Assembly (NCBI RefSeq): GCF_000518545.1
Contig: NZ_JADU01000007.1
Coordinates: 62,001 to 126,000, forward strand
DNA length: 64,000 bases
Reading direction: 5' to 3'
From: Hallella seregens ATCC 51272
GTDB taxonomy: Bacteria; Bacteroidota; Bacteroidia; Bacteroidales; Bacteroidaceae
The position numbers and the translations under genes are program-made. The notes below the pieces were generated by a model, which worked only from the letters and a program-made list of their open reading frames with translations, searched no databases and was not told the origin of the DNA. Below are positions 27,673 through 36,008 of this stretch, piece by piece; positions within the stretch are counted from its first letter, which is position 1; every line of letters begins with the position of its first letter.

Positions 27673-29118
27673 TTACTGTTTGTGGATTTTGGAAAGGATG
27701 TAACGCTGGCACTCCATCAGAATCCGGGCTCCGGCCACTCGCATGACCGCATAATAGAGCACGGCGGCCAGCGCCATGCGGCTGACAAGCAGCAGCGGAA
27801 GCGAGGCGATGGGGGCCGTGACGAGGTGGACGGCCGCCATGACCGCGAGGGCGGCGAGGGCAAAGGGCAGCGTGTCGCGCAGGAACATGGCGGGCGTGTA
27901 GCCCGCCAGACGCCAGACGAAAGCGTGCCACACGAAGAGCCATGCCACGTTGATCGCGGTGTAGGCCACGACCATGACGCGGATGCCCCACGGCCAGATG
28001 AGGAGCATGACGGCCACCTGCACCAGCCCCAACGCCAGGGTGCACCAGAAGAAAATGTCCGACCGGCCCTTGCTGATGATGAGGTTGGACAGCAGGGTGT
28101 AGAGCGGCATCGTGGCCCCGCTGACGCAGAGTATCTGTATCATTTCGGCGCTGGCCAGCCACTTTGCCGTGATGGCCAGCACGATAAACTCGCGGGCCAC
28201 CAGCCCGAAACCGAACAGAAGCGGAAAGGAAACAAAGGCCGTGAAGCGCATCATCTTGCGCAAGGCGTTGAGCTGGCGGCCGCGTTCGTCGCGCAGGTTC
28301 ACCAGCACGGGCTGCGCCACCTGGTTGGCCATGCTCTGCACCAGGTAGTAACACTTCGAGTTCCACTGGTAGGCCTGGTTGTAGTTGCCCGTGTCGTGGG
28401 CCGAAAAGTAGTGGCCCAGCAGGATGTTCAGGATGTTGTTGTTCACCTGGTTGGTGATGGTGGTGGCCAGAATCTTGAACGAAAAGCGGAACATGCGCCT
28501 CACGGGCCCGAACGAAATGTGGCGCATGCTGGGCCGCCAGGCCGAATAGTGCCAGGCCATGAGCGTGTTGCAGAGCACGAAGACGTTGCTCTGCGTGGCC
28601 AGCGACCAGTAGGCCCATCCGTTGAAAGCACAGGCGGCGCCCACCGTGCTCGAGACGATGACCGAGAGAATACCGGCCTTGGCCTGTTGCTTGGCCCGCA
28701 GGTTCTTGAAGAGCCAGGCGTTCTGCACCGTGCCGAATGAGGCCAGCACGAAGCCCAGAAAGGCGTAGCGGCTCAGCGGCACTATCTTGTCGGTGTGGTA
28801 ATAGTCGGCGATGAGCGGGGCGCAGCAGAAGAGAACCGCGTAGGCCGACAGGCCCACGATGATGTTGAACCAGAAGACGGAGTTGTAGTCGCGGTCGGAA
28901 GGCTCCTTGATGTTGACCAGTGCGGTGCTGAAACCGCTGTTCTGCAGCGCGTTGGCAATGAGCGAAAACACGCTTATCATGGCCATCATGCCATAGTCCG
29001 ACGGGGCGAGCAGCCGGGCAAGAACGATGCCGAACGCCAGCCCAATGGCCTGTTGCAAGCCACTGTTCAGCCCTCCCCAGAAGAGTCCCTTAGCTGTTTT
29101 TTCCTTGAGCGATTCCAT
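27673..29118 (-). CDS. Polysaccharide flippase (Wzx/WzxC-like, MOP superfamily)
   Basis: It would flip lipid-linked glycan units across the inner membrane. The 481 residues form about 12-14 membrane helices. The N-terminus (TAKGLFWGGLNSGLQQAIGL) and ILARLLAPSDYGMMAMISV-like block are typical of WzxC-type proteins. The ATG at 29118 (MESLKEKTAKG) is preferred over one at 29133, because 29131-29138 is the -7 element. This gives a leader of under 10 nt. It is cotranscribed with the GT14-like gene. No polymerase (wzy) or initiating transferase is in the window. Confidence 0.9.
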   Translation of the reverse strand: MESLKEKTAKGLFWGGLNSGLQQAIGLAFGIVLARLLAPSDYGMMAMISVFSLIANALQNSGFSTALVNIKEPSDRDYNSVFWFNIIVGLSAYAVLFCCAPLIADYYHTDKIVPLSRYAFLGFVLASFGTVQNAWLFKNLRAKQQAKAGILSVIVSSTVGAACAFNGWAYWSLATQSNVFVLCNTLMAWHYSAWRPSMRHISFGPVRRMFRFSFKILATTITNQVNNNILNILLGHYFSAHDTGNYNQAYQWNSKCYYLVQSMANQVAQPVLVNLRDERGRQLNALRKMMRFTAFVSFPLLFGFGLVAREFIVLAITAKWLASAEMIQILCVSGATMPLYTLLSNLIISKGRSDIFFWCTLALGLVQVAVMLLIWPWGIRVMVVAYTAINVAWLFVWHAFVWRLAGYTPAMFLRDTLPFALAALAVMAAVHLVTAPIASLPLLLVSRMALAAVLYYAVMRVAGARILMECQRYILSKIHKQ

Positions 29119-29130
29119 TTTTCCTTGATG

Positions 29131-29161
29131 CAAAAATACGCTTTATCGGCGAATTGTCCAA
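29131..29161 (-). promoter_or_regulatory. Promoter of the flippase-GT14 operon
   Basis: On the minus strand TTG (29159-29161), 20 nt, then TATTTTTG (29131-29138). Only 12 nt lie between the element and the start codon at 29118, so the transcript is almost leaderless. A -7-like TACCTTTG at 29203-29210 on the plus strand serves the divergent gene. Confidence 0.75.
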
Positions 29162-29226
29162 GAAAAGGCCCTGATTTCATGGCTAAATCGCCGCAAACTC
29201 CTTACCTTTGCAGCCAAAAACAAGGT

Positions 29227-30054
29227 ATGAGCAACGGCAGTTTAGTTTTTGTGCCCTCGGGAGGACTGGCCAATCGCATGCGGGCCATGGCCTCGGCATG
29301 CGAGCTGGGACGGCGCACGGGGGTGGCCGTCCGCGTGGTTTGGTTTCAGGACTGGGCTTTGCGCGCCCCCTATGCAGCCATTTTCGAGCCGTGCCCGGAG
29401 CTGTCGGTGCGCGAGGCCCGGCCGTTGGATTATCTGCTCCACGACCGTCCGCGCCGGCGCAACCTGTGGCTGCCGCGCCCGTTCCAGCAGCTGCTCTTCG
29501 ACCAGCGCATCGACGAACCCGAGGTGACGCCGCTGAAACGGCAGGGCTTCGACTTCGATGCCTGGGCCGCGGGCCGCCGCAGCTACATGAGCTGCTATCA
29601 GGAGTTCGGCACGTTTCCCGACGCGGTCTACACCCGGTTGTTCCGGCCGGCAAGGCCCGTGGCCGAAGCCGTGGCCTCGCTGGCGGCCCGGTTTTCTCCC
29701 CACACCGTGGGCTTCCACATCCGCCGCACCGACAATGCGGAGAGCATTCGGCAGAGTCCTTTGCAGCTGTTTGTCGAGGCGGGGCGGCGCGAGGTGGCGG
29801 CCCACGCCGACACGCGCATCTTTCTGGCCACCGACGACGAGCCCACGAAGCGGGAGCTGCAGCGGCTGTTCGGCGACCGTCTGGTGGTGCAGGCGGCCCC
29901 GGCCGACCGCGACAGCACCGAGGGCATCCGCGGCGGGCTGGTCGATATGTACGCCCTTGCCGCCACGGGGCACGTCTATGGGTCGGCCGGCAGCTCGTTC
30001 TCGGTCATGGCCTCGCGCCTCGGCGGGTGTCCGCTCACGGTTCTCCGGCAGTGA
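29227..30054 (+). CDS. Fucosyltransferase-like glycosyltransferase
   Basis: This is a 275-residue soluble protein. GGLANRMRAMASACELGRR at the N-terminus and VGFHIRRTDNAESIR at about residue 160 match the GDP-binding blocks of the alpha-1,2/1,6 and O-fucosyltransferase superfamily (the HxRRTD motif). A late FLATDDEPTKREL and YGSAGSSFSVMASRLGG also fit. The ATG at 29227 is chosen because it lies 17 nt past the TACCTTTG element, and longer in-frame starts overlap the divergent flippase gene. It probably decorates the glycan handled by the flippase operon. GT11 and GT23 membership cannot be separated by eye. Confidence 0.75.
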   Translation: MSNGSLVFVPSGGLANRMRAMASACELGRRTGVAVRVVWFQDWALRAPYAAIFEPCPELSVREARPLDYLLHDRPRRRNLWLPRPFQQLLFDQRIDEPEVTPLKRQGFDFDAWAAGRRSYMSCYQEFGTFPDAVYTRLFRPARPVAEAVASLAARFSPHTVGFHIRRTDNAESIRQSPLQLFVEAGRREVAAHADTRIFLATDDEPTKRELQRLFGDRLVVQAAPADRDSTEGIRGGLVDMYALAATGHVYGSAGSSFSVMASRLGGCPLTVLRQ

Positions 30055-30072
30055 AAGCGGCTTTTTGGGGCT

Positions 30073-30157
30073 GCGTTTGCGGCTGTAAACGCCGTGCGAT
30101 TGCGCCGCAAACGCGCGACGTTGAGGCCGTAAACGCGAGGCCGTTACGGCGCAATCG
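30073..30157. repeat. Palindromic repeat cluster after the fucosyltransferase-like gene
   Basis: It starts 19 bp past the stop. GCGTTTGCGGC, GCGATTGCGCC and GTAAACGC motifs recur, in a 22-23-bp register at the start. CGATTGCGCCG (30097-30107) pairs perfectly with CGGCGCAATCG (30147-30157). It shares its core with the tandem array at 44511-44610. The remainder of the gap up to the rplM leader (30158-30379) holds a GC-rich inverted segment near 30210-30260 and AT-rich sequence, with no gene. Confidence 0.7.
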
Positions 30158-30379
30158 TCGGGCGAATACGCCCGTGCCGTCTGCGCTGCAGCCTTTCCCC
30201 GCAGTTTGCCCATGCGTTGGCCGCCCCGTCCCGGCCCTGGGCAGGGCGGGCGGCGAGGCCGTCCATGGCATGGCTTGAAACCGTATTCGCGGGACGTTAA
30301 TTAATCGAAATAAGGTTAATAATACTTAATCCATGGGCGTTTTCACCGTTTTGTCGTGCGTTGTACGTCATAAAATGTG

Positions 30380-30595
30380 TAATTTTGCAGAACCGATTAT
30401 TTCCGGGGCACACTTAGAGCCCCATACACGACCGTGTTAATAGTCGCGCCTTTGGCCGGACGCGACGGTTAGTGAATCGGCCGTGGGGCAGGGCAAAAGC
30501 CATGGATGGTCTCTTTTAGACTGGAGGCGCCGTGAGGTCTCTGCTTGCATCAAGGTAAATAAAAACGTTTTTTAGTAGTAAATTTAAGTTTTAAA
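30380..30595 (+). promoter_or_regulatory. -7 element and candidate structured leader of rplM-rpsI
   Basis: TAATTTTG at 30380-30387 is a -7 element without a well-placed -33 box. The roughly 200-nt leader can form GGGGC/GCCCC (30405-30409 with 30419-30423) and GTCGCG/CGCGAC (30443-30448 with 30461-30466). The same GCCCCA (30419-30424) can instead pair with TGGGGC (30484-30489), extended by ACG/CGT and CCG/CGG. This alternative helix would enclose the second hairpin and exclude the first. A ribosomal-protein autoregulatory leader is possible, but I do not recognise a named family. Confidence 0.5.
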
Positions 30596-31057
30596 ATGGA
30601 CACTTTAAGTTACAAGACTATTTCCGCCAATAGGGAAACTGTGAAGAAGGAGTGGGTTGTCGTGGACGCTACCGACCAGATTGTGGGTCGTCTCTGCTCT
30701 AAAGTTGCCAAGCTCATTCGCGGAAAGTACAAACCTAACTTCACGCCTCACGTAGACTGCGGCGACAATGTCATCATTGTGAACGCCGAGAAGGTGGTGT
30801 TCTCCGGCAAGAAGGAGACAGACAAAGTCTACACACGCTATACTGGTTACCCCGGAGGACAGCGCTTCAACACGCCCGCGGAGCTTCGTGCACGCAAGGG
30901 CGGTGTCGACAAGATCATTCGTCACGCTGTCAAGGGCATGCTCCCCAAGGGCCGTCTGGGACGCGCCTTGTTGGACAATCTCTATGTTTTTGAGGGTGCC
31001 GAGCACGACAAGCAGGCCCAGAAGCCCAAGACAATCGATATTAACCAGTATAAATAA
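30596..31057 (+). CDS. rplM: 50S ribosomal protein L13
   Basis: L13 is an early-assembling large-subunit protein that binds 23S rRNA. The 153-residue sequence has VVDATDQIVGRLCSKVAKLI near the start and the central block NAEKVVFSGKKETDKVYTRY. AVKGMLPKGRLGRALLDNL, the L13 signature, follows. It is followed after 12 bp by rpsI, the pairing conserved across bacteria. Base composition is less GC-rich than in neighbouring regions, as expected for a highly expressed gene. The start follows an A/T-rich leader with no Shine-Dalgarno sequence. Confidence 0.99.
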   Translation: MDTLSYKTISANRETVKKEWVVVDATDQIVGRLCSKVAKLIRGKYKPNFTPHVDCGDNVIIVNAEKVVFSGKKETDKVYTRYTGYPGGQRFNTPAELRARKGGVDKIIRHAVKGMLPKGRLGRALLDNLYVFEGAEHDKQAQKPKTIDINQYK

Positions 31058-31069
31058 TAAGGAGAAAAG

Positions 31070-31456
31070 ATGGAAGTTATCAACGCAATAGGTCGCCGCA
31101 AGAGTGCCGTCGCTCGTGTTTACCTCTCTGAGGGTACCGGCAAGATCACAATCAACAAGAGGGATTTGAAGGAGTTCTTCCCATCGGCCATTCTGCAGTA
31201 TGTGGTGAAGCAGCCACTGGAGCTGTTGGAAGTTGCCGAGAAATATGACATCAAGGCCAACCTCGACGGTGGCGGTTACACGGGTCAGAGCCAGGCTCTG
31301 CGCCTCGCCATTGCCCGCGCGCTGGTCAAGGTGAACGCCGAGGACAAGAAAAACCTGAAAGACCACGGTTTCCTCACACGCGACAGCCGTGCCGTGGAGC
31401 GTAAGAAGCCGGGTCAGCCCAAGGCTCGTCGTCGCTTCCAGTTCAGTAAGCGATGA
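31070..31456 (+). CDS. rpsI: 30S ribosomal protein S9
   Basis: The 128-residue small-subunit protein has a C-terminal tail that reaches the P-site tRNA. It starts MEVINAIGRRKSAVARVYL, carries GGGYTGQSQALRLAIARAL in the middle, and ends in the basic tail RRRFQFSKR with the invariant terminal Lys-Arg. It is 12 bp after rplM in the same operon. A repeat-bearing gap of 332 bp follows before rpsB. Confidence 0.99.
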   Translation: MEVINAIGRRKSAVARVYLSEGTGKITINKRDLKEFFPSAILQYVVKQPLELLEVAEKYDIKANLDGGGYTGQSQALRLAIARALVKVNAEDKKNLKDHGFLTRDSRAVERKKPGQPKARRRFQFSKR

Positions 31457-31460
31457 TTCG

Positions 31461-31680
31461 ATTCAAAATTCAAGATTCAGCTTTCAAAATTTAAAGCTCG
31501 GGGTTCAAAGCGGAACCGCACCTCCGTGTGGCAGTCCGTGCCCATTCGCGTGGCGGCTCATGTCCGTTTGTCTCGTGGTTCGTACCCGTTCACACAACGG
31601 CTCATGTCGGTTCGGACAGCGGCTCATGCGCTAACGTCGCGCCAGCCTAATTTTGAATTTTGAATTCTGAATTTTGAATT
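31461..31680. repeat. AT-rich inverted-repeat element between rpsI and rpsB
   Basis: The left end (31461-31494, beginning ATTCAAAATTCAAGATTCA) and right end (31649-31680, ending GAATTCTGAATTTTGAATT) are imperfect inverted copies. The GC-rich interior has three copies of CGGCTCATG (near 31555, 31600 and 31620). It is about 220 bp and carries no ORF of note. It fills most of the rpsI-rpsB gap; the rest (31681-31788) is the AT-rich rpsB leader. Confidence 0.6.
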
Positions 31681-31788
31681 ACAAAACTCTGTTTAGCATC
31701 CAAACCCGTGAGATTCGCATGCCGACTACCCACGGGCTGGTTCTAAAAGAATTAAAAGGAAAGTAAACAATTTAAAGAAAAAAAGACC

Positions 31789-32631
31789 ATGTCAAGAACA
31801 AATTTTGACCAGTTACTGCAGGCAGGTTGCCACTTCGGCCACCTCAAGCGCAAGTGGAATCCCGCTATGGCTCCTTACATCTTCATGGAGCGCAACGGCA
31901 TTCACATCATCGACCTGAACAAGACGGTAGCCAAAATCGACGAGGCTGCCGAGGCTTTGAAGGGCATTGCCAAGAGTGGCAAGAAGGTTCTGTTCGTCGC
32001 TACTAAAAAACAGGCCAAGGATATTGTAGCCGAAAAGGCTGCATCGGTAAACATGCCTTACGTGAACGAGCGTTGGCCGGGCGGTATGCTCACCAATTTC
32101 CCCACGATTCGTAAGGCCGTGAAGAAAATGACGAACATTGACAAGCTGATGAACGACGGTACGTTCTCGAATCTTTCCAAGCGCGAGATTCTGCAAATCA
32201 ACCGTCAGCGCGCCAAGCTGGAGAAGAATCTGGGCTCTATTGCCGACCTGACCCGTCTGCCTTCGGCCCTCTTTGTGGTGGATGTGATGAAAGAACACAT
32301 CGCCGTGAAAGAGGCCAACCGCCTGGGAATTCCCGTGTTCGGCATCGTCGACACCAACTCGAATCCCCGCGACATCGACTACGTTATCCCTGCCAACGAC
32401 GACGCCAAGGACTCTGTGGAGGTGATTCTGAACGCTGTCTGCGCTGCCGTTGCCGAGGGCCTCGAGGAGCGCAAGGCCGAGAAAGCCGACGACAAGGCTG
32501 CCGAGGAGCAGGCCGATGAGGCCGCCGAGGGCCGCCGTCATGCCCGTCGTGCACGCAAGGAGACTGCAGAAGAGGTGGCCGAGGCAAAGCCCGAGGAGAC
32601 CGCTGCACCTGCCGAGGCTGCCGCCGAGTAA
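31789..32631 (+). CDS. rpsB: 30S ribosomal protein S2
   Basis: This small-subunit protein is needed for S1 binding and initiation. Residues 1-225 are standard S2: LLQAGCHFGHLKRKWNPAM, NERWPGGMLTNFPTIRKAV, and DTNSNPRDIDYVIPANDDA. From about residue 226 to 280 there is an acidic, Ala/Glu-rich tail (DKAAEEQADEAAEGRRHA and similar), which is longer than in E. coli but usual in Bacteroidota. tsf follows after 117 bp, the common rpsB-tsf pairing. Confidence 0.98.
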   Translation: MSRTNFDQLLQAGCHFGHLKRKWNPAMAPYIFMERNGIHIIDLNKTVAKIDEAAEALKGIAKSGKKVLFVATKKQAKDIVAEKAASVNMPYVNERWPGGMLTNFPTIRKAVKKMTNIDKLMNDGTFSNLSKREILQINRQRAKLEKNLGSIADLTRLPSALFVVDVMKEHIAVKEANRLGIPVFGIVDTNSNPRDIDYVIPANDDAKDSVEVILNAVCAAVAEGLEERKAEKADDKAAEEQADEAAEGRRHARRARKETAEEVAEAKPEETAAPAEAAAE

Positions 32632-32640
32632 GGTCATCAT

Positions 32641-32701
32641 AGGGTCTTATAGGATAAGATAGGATCTTGTAAGACCCTAACACGCACTCCTATAAGACCC
32701 T
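32641..32701. repeat. Nested inverted repeat between rpsB and tsf
   Basis: AGGGTCTTATAGGA (32641-32654) pairs perfectly with TCCTATAAGACCCT (32688-32701). A third half-site TAAGACCCT lies between (32670-32678) and could pair with the left arm instead. Its place in the rpsB-tsf gap suggests attenuation or RNA processing, or simply a small mobile repeat. Confidence 0.55.
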
Positions 32702-32748
32702 ATCGCTTTCAACAACAATTCATAAAATTCAAAAGATACTATATTATT

Positions 32749-33747
32749 ATGGCTGTTACAATAGAAGACATCAAGAAGCTGCGCACCATGACCGGTGCAG
32801 GAATGAAGGACTGCAAGAAGGCCCTCGCCGAAGCCAATGGTGATATTGACAAGGCAGTGGAGCTCGTTCGCGAGCGTGGTCTGGCCATCGCTGCCAAGCG
32901 TTCGGACCGCGAAACCTCCAACGGCTGCGTGCTGGTAAAGAACGACAATGGCTTTGCGGCCATGATTGCGCTGAAGTGCGAGACCGATTTCGTGGCCAAC
33001 GGAGCCGACTATATCCAGCTCACGCAGGAGATTCTCGATGCCGCTGTCGCTGCCAAGGCCCAGAGTCTGGAGCAGGTCAAGGAACTCACACTGGCCGACG
33101 GCACGAAGATTTCCGAGGCTGTGGTGCGTCGTTCGGGCGTTGTAGGCGAAAAGATGGAGCTCGACGGCTATCTCGTTCTCGAGGGCGACAATGTGTATAC
33201 TTACGACCACATGGGTCGCCACACGCTGTGCACGCTCGTGCAGCTCACCGCTGCCAATGAGGATGCCGGCCACAAAGTGGCCATGCAGGTGGCTGCCATG
33301 AAGCCGGTTGCTCTCGACGAAGCCAGCGTGTCGCAGGAGGTGAAGGACAGCGAACTCAAGGTGGCCGTGGAGAAAACCAAGGAAGAACAGATCGAGCGTC
33401 AGGTGAATGTGGCCCTGAAGAAGGCCGGCATCAACGCCAATCTCGTGGATTCCGAGGATCACATTGCCTCCAATGTGGCCAAGGGTTGGCTCACGCAGGA
33501 GGATGCCGACAAGGCCAAAGCCATCAAGGCCGAGGTGTCGGAGACGGCTGCTGCCAGCCTCAACGAGGGCATGATTCAGAACATTGCCAAGGGCCGCATG
33601 GCCAAGTTCTTCAAGGAGAACTGCCTTGTGGACCAGGAATTCCAGTTTGGCGATGGCGACAAGCAGAGCGTTTCGCAGTGGCTCGACAAGCAGGCCAAGG
33701 GGCTGAAAGTGGTTGCTTACAAGCGCTTCAGCCTTTCTGCAGACTGA
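32749..33747 (+). CDS. tsf: Elongation factor Ts
   Basis: It is the nucleotide exchange factor of EF-Tu. The N-terminal domain MAVTIEDIKKLRTMTGAGMKDCKKAL with the TDFVAN motif (CETDFVANGADYIQL) is diagnostic. The 332-residue length is the longer Bacteroidota form, with the dimerisation domain repeated. It ends with AKGLKVVAYKRFSLSAD. It follows rpsB and ends before a GC-rich hairpin. Confidence 0.98.
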   Translation: MAVTIEDIKKLRTMTGAGMKDCKKALAEANGDIDKAVELVRERGLAIAAKRSDRETSNGCVLVKNDNGFAAMIALKCETDFVANGADYIQLTQEILDAAVAAKAQSLEQVKELTLADGTKISEAVVRRSGVVGEKMELDGYLVLEGDNVYTYDHMGRHTLCTLVQLTAANEDAGHKVAMQVAAMKPVALDEASVSQEVKDSELKVAVEKTKEEQIERQVNVALKKAGINANLVDSEDHIASNVAKGWLTQEDADKAKAIKAEVSETAAASLNEGMIQNIAKGRMAKFFKENCLVDQEFQFGDGDKQSVSQWLDKQAKGLKVVAYKRFSLSAD

Positions 33748-33767
33748 TTTCAACACGCAATCCAACA

Positions 33768-33797
33768 GACCGGGCCCCGCTGTGCGGGCTTGGTCTT
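33768..33797 (+). terminator. Hairpin after tsf
   Basis: The arms AGACC-GG-GCCC and GGGC-TT-GGTCT pair around a short GC-rich loop, with one internal mismatch pair. It lies 20 bp past the tsf stop. There is no T-run, so efficiency is uncertain. Confidence 0.6.
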
Positions 33798-33876
33798 CAG
33801 ATATTAGCGGGGAGCCATGGGAGACTTGTCTTCTGTGGCTCCCGTTTGTTTTCTTTCAAAGTGCCGTTTCCCTCTG

Positions 33877-36003
33877 ATGAAAAAGCCCTCTTGCCTGTTT
33901 GCTGCCGCCTGGTTTGCCCTGCTGATGACGGGGTTGCTGGTGTTGCTGTCTCCCATGGAGGCGGCGGCGCAGCGTGCCGTTCTGTCGAAGATGTCGCCGC
34001 TGGTGCGCGAGGCCTGGCTCCATGCGCGTCAGGAACGGCCGCACTTTCGTAAGGGTTTGCCCGCTCGTCCTGCCGTGCTCACCGCCTTTGTCAAGACCGC
34101 AGATGCCGGTTCGCAGGTGCTGGAGACTGCGGGATGCCGCGTGCTGGCCAGGTATGGCACGCTGGCCATAGCCGAGATTCCGCTCAATCGTCTGGACACG
34201 TTGGCCCGCAATGGCCACGTGTTGCGCATCGAGGCAGGGCGCAGGGCTACGGCCTTGATGGACACCACGGCCTTGATTGTGCAGGCCCCCGCCGTTTACG
34301 AGGGCTTGAATCTGCCTCAGGGCTACACGGGACGGGGGGTGCTCGTGGGGGTGCAGGACATCGGTTTCGACCTGACCCATCCCAATTTCTATTCCTCCGA
34401 CTTCTCCACTTACCGCGTTCGAGCCCTCTGGGATCAGCTCTCCACCGACACGCTTGGCTCCGCGCTGCCCGTGGGTCGCGACTATGTTGGTCGTGCGGAA
34501 CTGCTGTCGTTGGGGCACCCGCGCGACGGATTGATCCAGACGCACGGCACGCATACGGCGGGCATCGCGGCTGGAAGTGGGGCAGAGGGGCCGGGCGTCA
34601 ACTCGCCTTATCGCGGCATTGCCTACGAGAGCGACCTCTGCTTGGTCAGCAATGCCGTGAGCGAAGACGCTTCGCTCATCGATCCTGCCGATTATTACAA
34701 GTACACCTTTGCCCTCGACGCCCTCGGTTTCAAATACATTTTTGACCAGGCCGACCGGATGGGGAAGCCTTGCGTCATCAACTTCAGCGAGGGCTCGCAG
34801 CAGGATTTCCACGGTTACGACCGGCTTTATTACGAGATGCTCGACTCGCTCTGCGGGCCCGGACGCATCATCGTTTCTTCTGCAGGTAATGCCGGGCAGG
34901 GCATCAATTATGTAGAGAAACCGGCAGGAACGGCCTCGGCCGGCGTGTTCTGCACCAGTGGGCAGCCCCGCGTCTATGCCACTGCCAAGGCAGATGGCGA
35001 CTACACCCTGCGTCTCTCCTTCTATCGCGACAGCCTTCCGGCCTTGGTACGCGACTATAAACTGTCGGCCGTACTTGCCCGACCCGACTCCATGCTCCGC
35101 GACACGCTACGGCTTGATACGGCCCGCTATGTGGTTGCTGCCGTGGCTTATCCCTCGGCTTACGATGCTTCAGAGACCGTTTGCGACTGGGCCATCAGCA
35201 CTTCCGGCCAGCCTTTCCGCAATGGCGCGCCCGCTTCGCTCCAGCTTGTCGGGCGCGAGGTCCGCGTTGAACTGTTTCCCGTGACCGGGTCTTTCTATCA
35301 CAGCGCGATCGATCCCACGCTCTGCTCGGGCGACAACACCCACAGCGTCTACTCGCCGGCCAGTGCGCCGCGCGTCATCTGCGTGGGAGCCACGGCCTAT
35401 CGCACGCAGTTTGTCAATTATTTGGGTAACCTGATGGTCTATGATAACGGGACCGACGGCCGTCGTACTCCCTATTCCGCCGTGGGCCCTACGTGGGATG
35501 GGCGGCTGAAACCCGATGTCATGGCACCGGGACAGAACGTTGTTTCCTCTTATAGCAGCTTCTACCTGGAGCACAATCCAACGGCCCGCGACCTCACCTC
35601 CGACGTGCGCCACTTCACGTATGGCGGCCGCACCTATGCCTGGAACAGCAATGGAGGCACCTCCATGGCCTCGCCCGTGGTGGCCGGTGTCATAGCTCTT
35701 TGGCTCCAGGCCGACCCTAAACTCACCCCCGAAGACTGCCTGGAGGTGATGGCTTCGACTTGTCGTCATCCCGACCCCACCCTCCATTATCCCAACCAGC
35801 TCTACGGACACGGCGAGATAGATGCCTATGCAGGGCTTCAGGCTGTCCTGGCACGGCAGGCCGCAGGCGTCGCCGTGGTGTCGCCCCGACCGAGCGCTTC
35901 GGCCATCTATAGGCTTGATGGCCGCTATGCCGGCACGGATGTGTCCCGTCTGCAACGGGGCATCTATGTCCGTGCGGGGCAGAAAATCGTCGTTCGTCAT
36001 TAA
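33877..36003 (+). CDS. Secreted subtilisin-like serine peptidase (S8) with C-terminal sorting-type tail
   Basis: The ATG at 33877 (MKKPSCLFAAAW) begins a signal peptide ending EAAAQ. The catalytic triad is visible: Asp in VGVQDIGFDLTHPNF (about residue 160), His in THGTHTAGIAAGS (about 220) and Ser in GGTSMASPVVAGVIALW (about 595). The family cleaves proteins outside the cytoplasm. The last 35 residues (IYRLDGRYAG, then LQRGIYVRAGQKIVVRH) resemble the short Prevotella tail linked to type IX export. The T9SS sortase porU lies two genes downstream. Length is 708 residues. The pro-region (about 25-140) is unlike other domains I know. The FAH gene starts 5 bp after the stop. Confidence 0.9.
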   Translation: MKKPSCLFAAAWFALLMTGLLVLLSPMEAAAQRAVLSKMSPLVREAWLHARQERPHFRKGLPARPAVLTAFVKTADAGSQVLETAGCRVLARYGTLAIAEIPLNRLDTLARNGHVLRIEAGRRATALMDTTALIVQAPAVYEGLNLPQGYTGRGVLVGVQDIGFDLTHPNFYSSDFSTYRVRALWDQLSTDTLGSALPVGRDYVGRAELLSLGHPRDGLIQTHGTHTAGIAAGSGAEGPGVNSPYRGIAYESDLCLVSNAVSEDASLIDPADYYKYTFALDALGFKYIFDQADRMGKPCVINFSEGSQQDFHGYDRLYYEMLDSLCGPGRIIVSSAGNAGQGINYVEKPAGTASAGVFCTSGQPRVYATAKADGDYTLRLSFYRDSLPALVRDYKLSAVLARPDSMLRDTLRLDTARYVVAAVAYPSAYDASETVCDWAISTSGQPFRNGAPASLQLVGREVRVELFPVTGSFYHSAIDPTLCSGDNTHSVYSPASAPRVICVGATAYRTQFVNYLGNLMVYDNGTDGRRTPYSAVGPTWDGRLKPDVMAPGQNVVSSYSSFYLEHNPTARDLTSDVRHFTYGGRTYAWNSNGGTSMASPVVAGVIALWLQADPKLTPEDCLEVMASTCRHPDPTLHYPNQLYGHGEIDAYAGLQAVLARQAAGVAVVSPRPSASAIYRLDGRYAGTDVSRLQRGIYVRAGQKIVVRH

Positions 36004-36008
36004 GAATC

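Noticed and set aside
26772..30054. A complete capsule or O-antigen locus
   Set aside because: Only one flippase and two transferases are present. No polymerase, initiating sugar-phosphate transferase or nucleotide-sugar genes are seen, so only part of such a pathway can be claimed.
31457..31788. A tRNA or known RNA gene in the rpsI-rpsB gap
   Set aside because: No cloverleaf could be drawn. The GGTTCG-like word near 31580 lacks matching acceptor and anticodon stems.
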